From NCBI RefSeq assembly GCF_050433385.1, contig NZ_JBNPXI010000002.1, forward strand, positions 1 to 64,000: a stretch of 64,000 bases of DNA. Reading direction: 5' to 3'. Below, in pieces: positions 63,690 through 64,000 of this stretch. The number at the start of each line of letters is the position of its first letter. The stretch's first letter is position 1. This DNA is from Brassicibacter mesophilus. GTDB taxonomy: Bacteria > Bacillota > Clostridia > Tissierellales > Proteiniboraceae. The position numbers were made by a program, and so were the translations under genes. The notes beneath the pieces are model-generated. The model had not been told where the DNA came from, did no database searches, and was given only the letters and a program-made list of their open reading frames with translations.

Positions 63690-64000
63690 ATGAAAAAATA
63701 ATATACTGCAGATGAGGTGGTACATATATCAAGACAAGCCCTGGAAAAAAGCAGCAGCGGGATATAGCATATCATGATTCGAAGAATAAACAGATAAAAC
63801 CTATTTGAAGAGGATGAAGGTCGTCAGGAATTTATTGAGATCCTTCATTACTATAAAACTGTTAGTGAATATGTGGTTTACGAGTACTATTTCATGGACA
63901 ATCACGTCCATATGCTGATTCAGGAGAAAGAGGGGTCAATATTCAATGCAATAAAGTGGGCTGGCAACAGTTATGTCTATTGGTTTAATAAAAATGTCAG
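63690..64000 (+). pseudogene. REP-associated tyrosine transposase (Y1), stops, cut by window end
   Basis: From ATG 63690 one frame reads VVHISRQALEKSSSGI, then FEEDEGRQEFIEIL, YVVYEYYFMDNHVHMLIQEKEG with the HUH motif HVH, interrupted by three in-frame stops (after codon 3 and two near 63764 and 63797). The tyrosine and rest lie outside. A GGGGGCAGGTACCTTGTCCC motif (63670-63689) stands immediately in front, as is usual for these elements. Confidence 0.75.

Noticed and set aside
1..64000. Integron integrase (intI) or other tyrosine recombinase
   Set aside because: I looked for the R..HxxR..Y pattern and the IntI patch in all larger frames and found none; if present it is outside the window.
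1..64000. tRNA or rRNA genes
   Set aside because: No cloverleaf with a GGTTCGAATCC-type arm or rRNA signature was noticed on either strand.

Overview
The window is AT-rich DNA (GC roughly 30%), with strong GGAGG ribosome-binding sites and frequent TTG/GTG starts. It carries fragments typical of low-GC Clostridia: a GerAB-like spore-germination permease piece, a CD3324-family protein, DUF3795, SatD/DUF3307, and an oleate hydratase with its TetR neighbour. I read it as a chromosomal segment of a spore-forming clostridium-like Firmicute. The genus cannot be told from the sequence.

1-43.8 kb: a long array of small, single-gene units, almost all on the + strand. Units are separated by imperfect-palindromic sites of about 60-190 bp. 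Many of these begin with RYYYAAC (often ACCTAAC) and end with GTTRRRY (often GTTAGGT), with complementary arms just inside. This is the layout of integron attC sites and gene cassettes. I count about 24 two-ended sites (some degenerate), plus many half or collapsed ones. No integrase is present, so this is either the distal part of a chromosomal integron or an attC cluster lacking an integrase. Cargo is typical cassette cargo: about eleven GNAT acetyltransferases, VOC proteins, S51 peptidases, lipoproteins, a NUDIX hydrolase, peptide deformylase, glutamate racemase, a Nif3-like protein, HAD and HD phosphohydrolases, TIM-barrel proteins, a DUF692 protein, N-formylglutamate amidohydrolase, a Fes-like esterase and an S41 peptidase. 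Many cassettes are decayed (truncated, frameshifted, fused). The array holds remnants of IS110-, IS91- and group II intron-type elements; the intron 5' ends start immediately after attC core sites. At 11.6-13.5 kb lies a dead phage- or ICE-like module (CI/Cro-like repressors, ParM-like actin).

43.8-51.7 kb: a transition zone. It holds pseudogenes (HD, GerAB, HD-GYP, DNA polymerase IV), a YdjM-type membrane protein, a minus-strand SnoaL-like protein behind a leader with tandem terminators, and a SatD-DUF3307-SatD cluster. A TetR regulator stands before an oleate hydratase (51.8-53.6 kb).

53.7-59.0 kb: a tight three-gene operon of a MoxR-type AAA+ ATPase, a beta-propeller-like protein and a VWA (MIDAS) protein. 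It matches the MoxR-vWA-beta-propeller ternary systems proposed to act in biological conflict.

59.0-64.0 kb: two genes (CD3324 family; a zinc-ribbon plus S4-like DUF1062 protein) each lie behind the same kind of leader: an 8-9 codon peptide, a conserved hairpin that overlaps its stop codon, and a possible anti-Shine-Dalgarno segment. A pyridoxamine-phosphate-oxidase-like gene, a dead copy of it, a MarR regulator and a broken RAYT transposase close the window.
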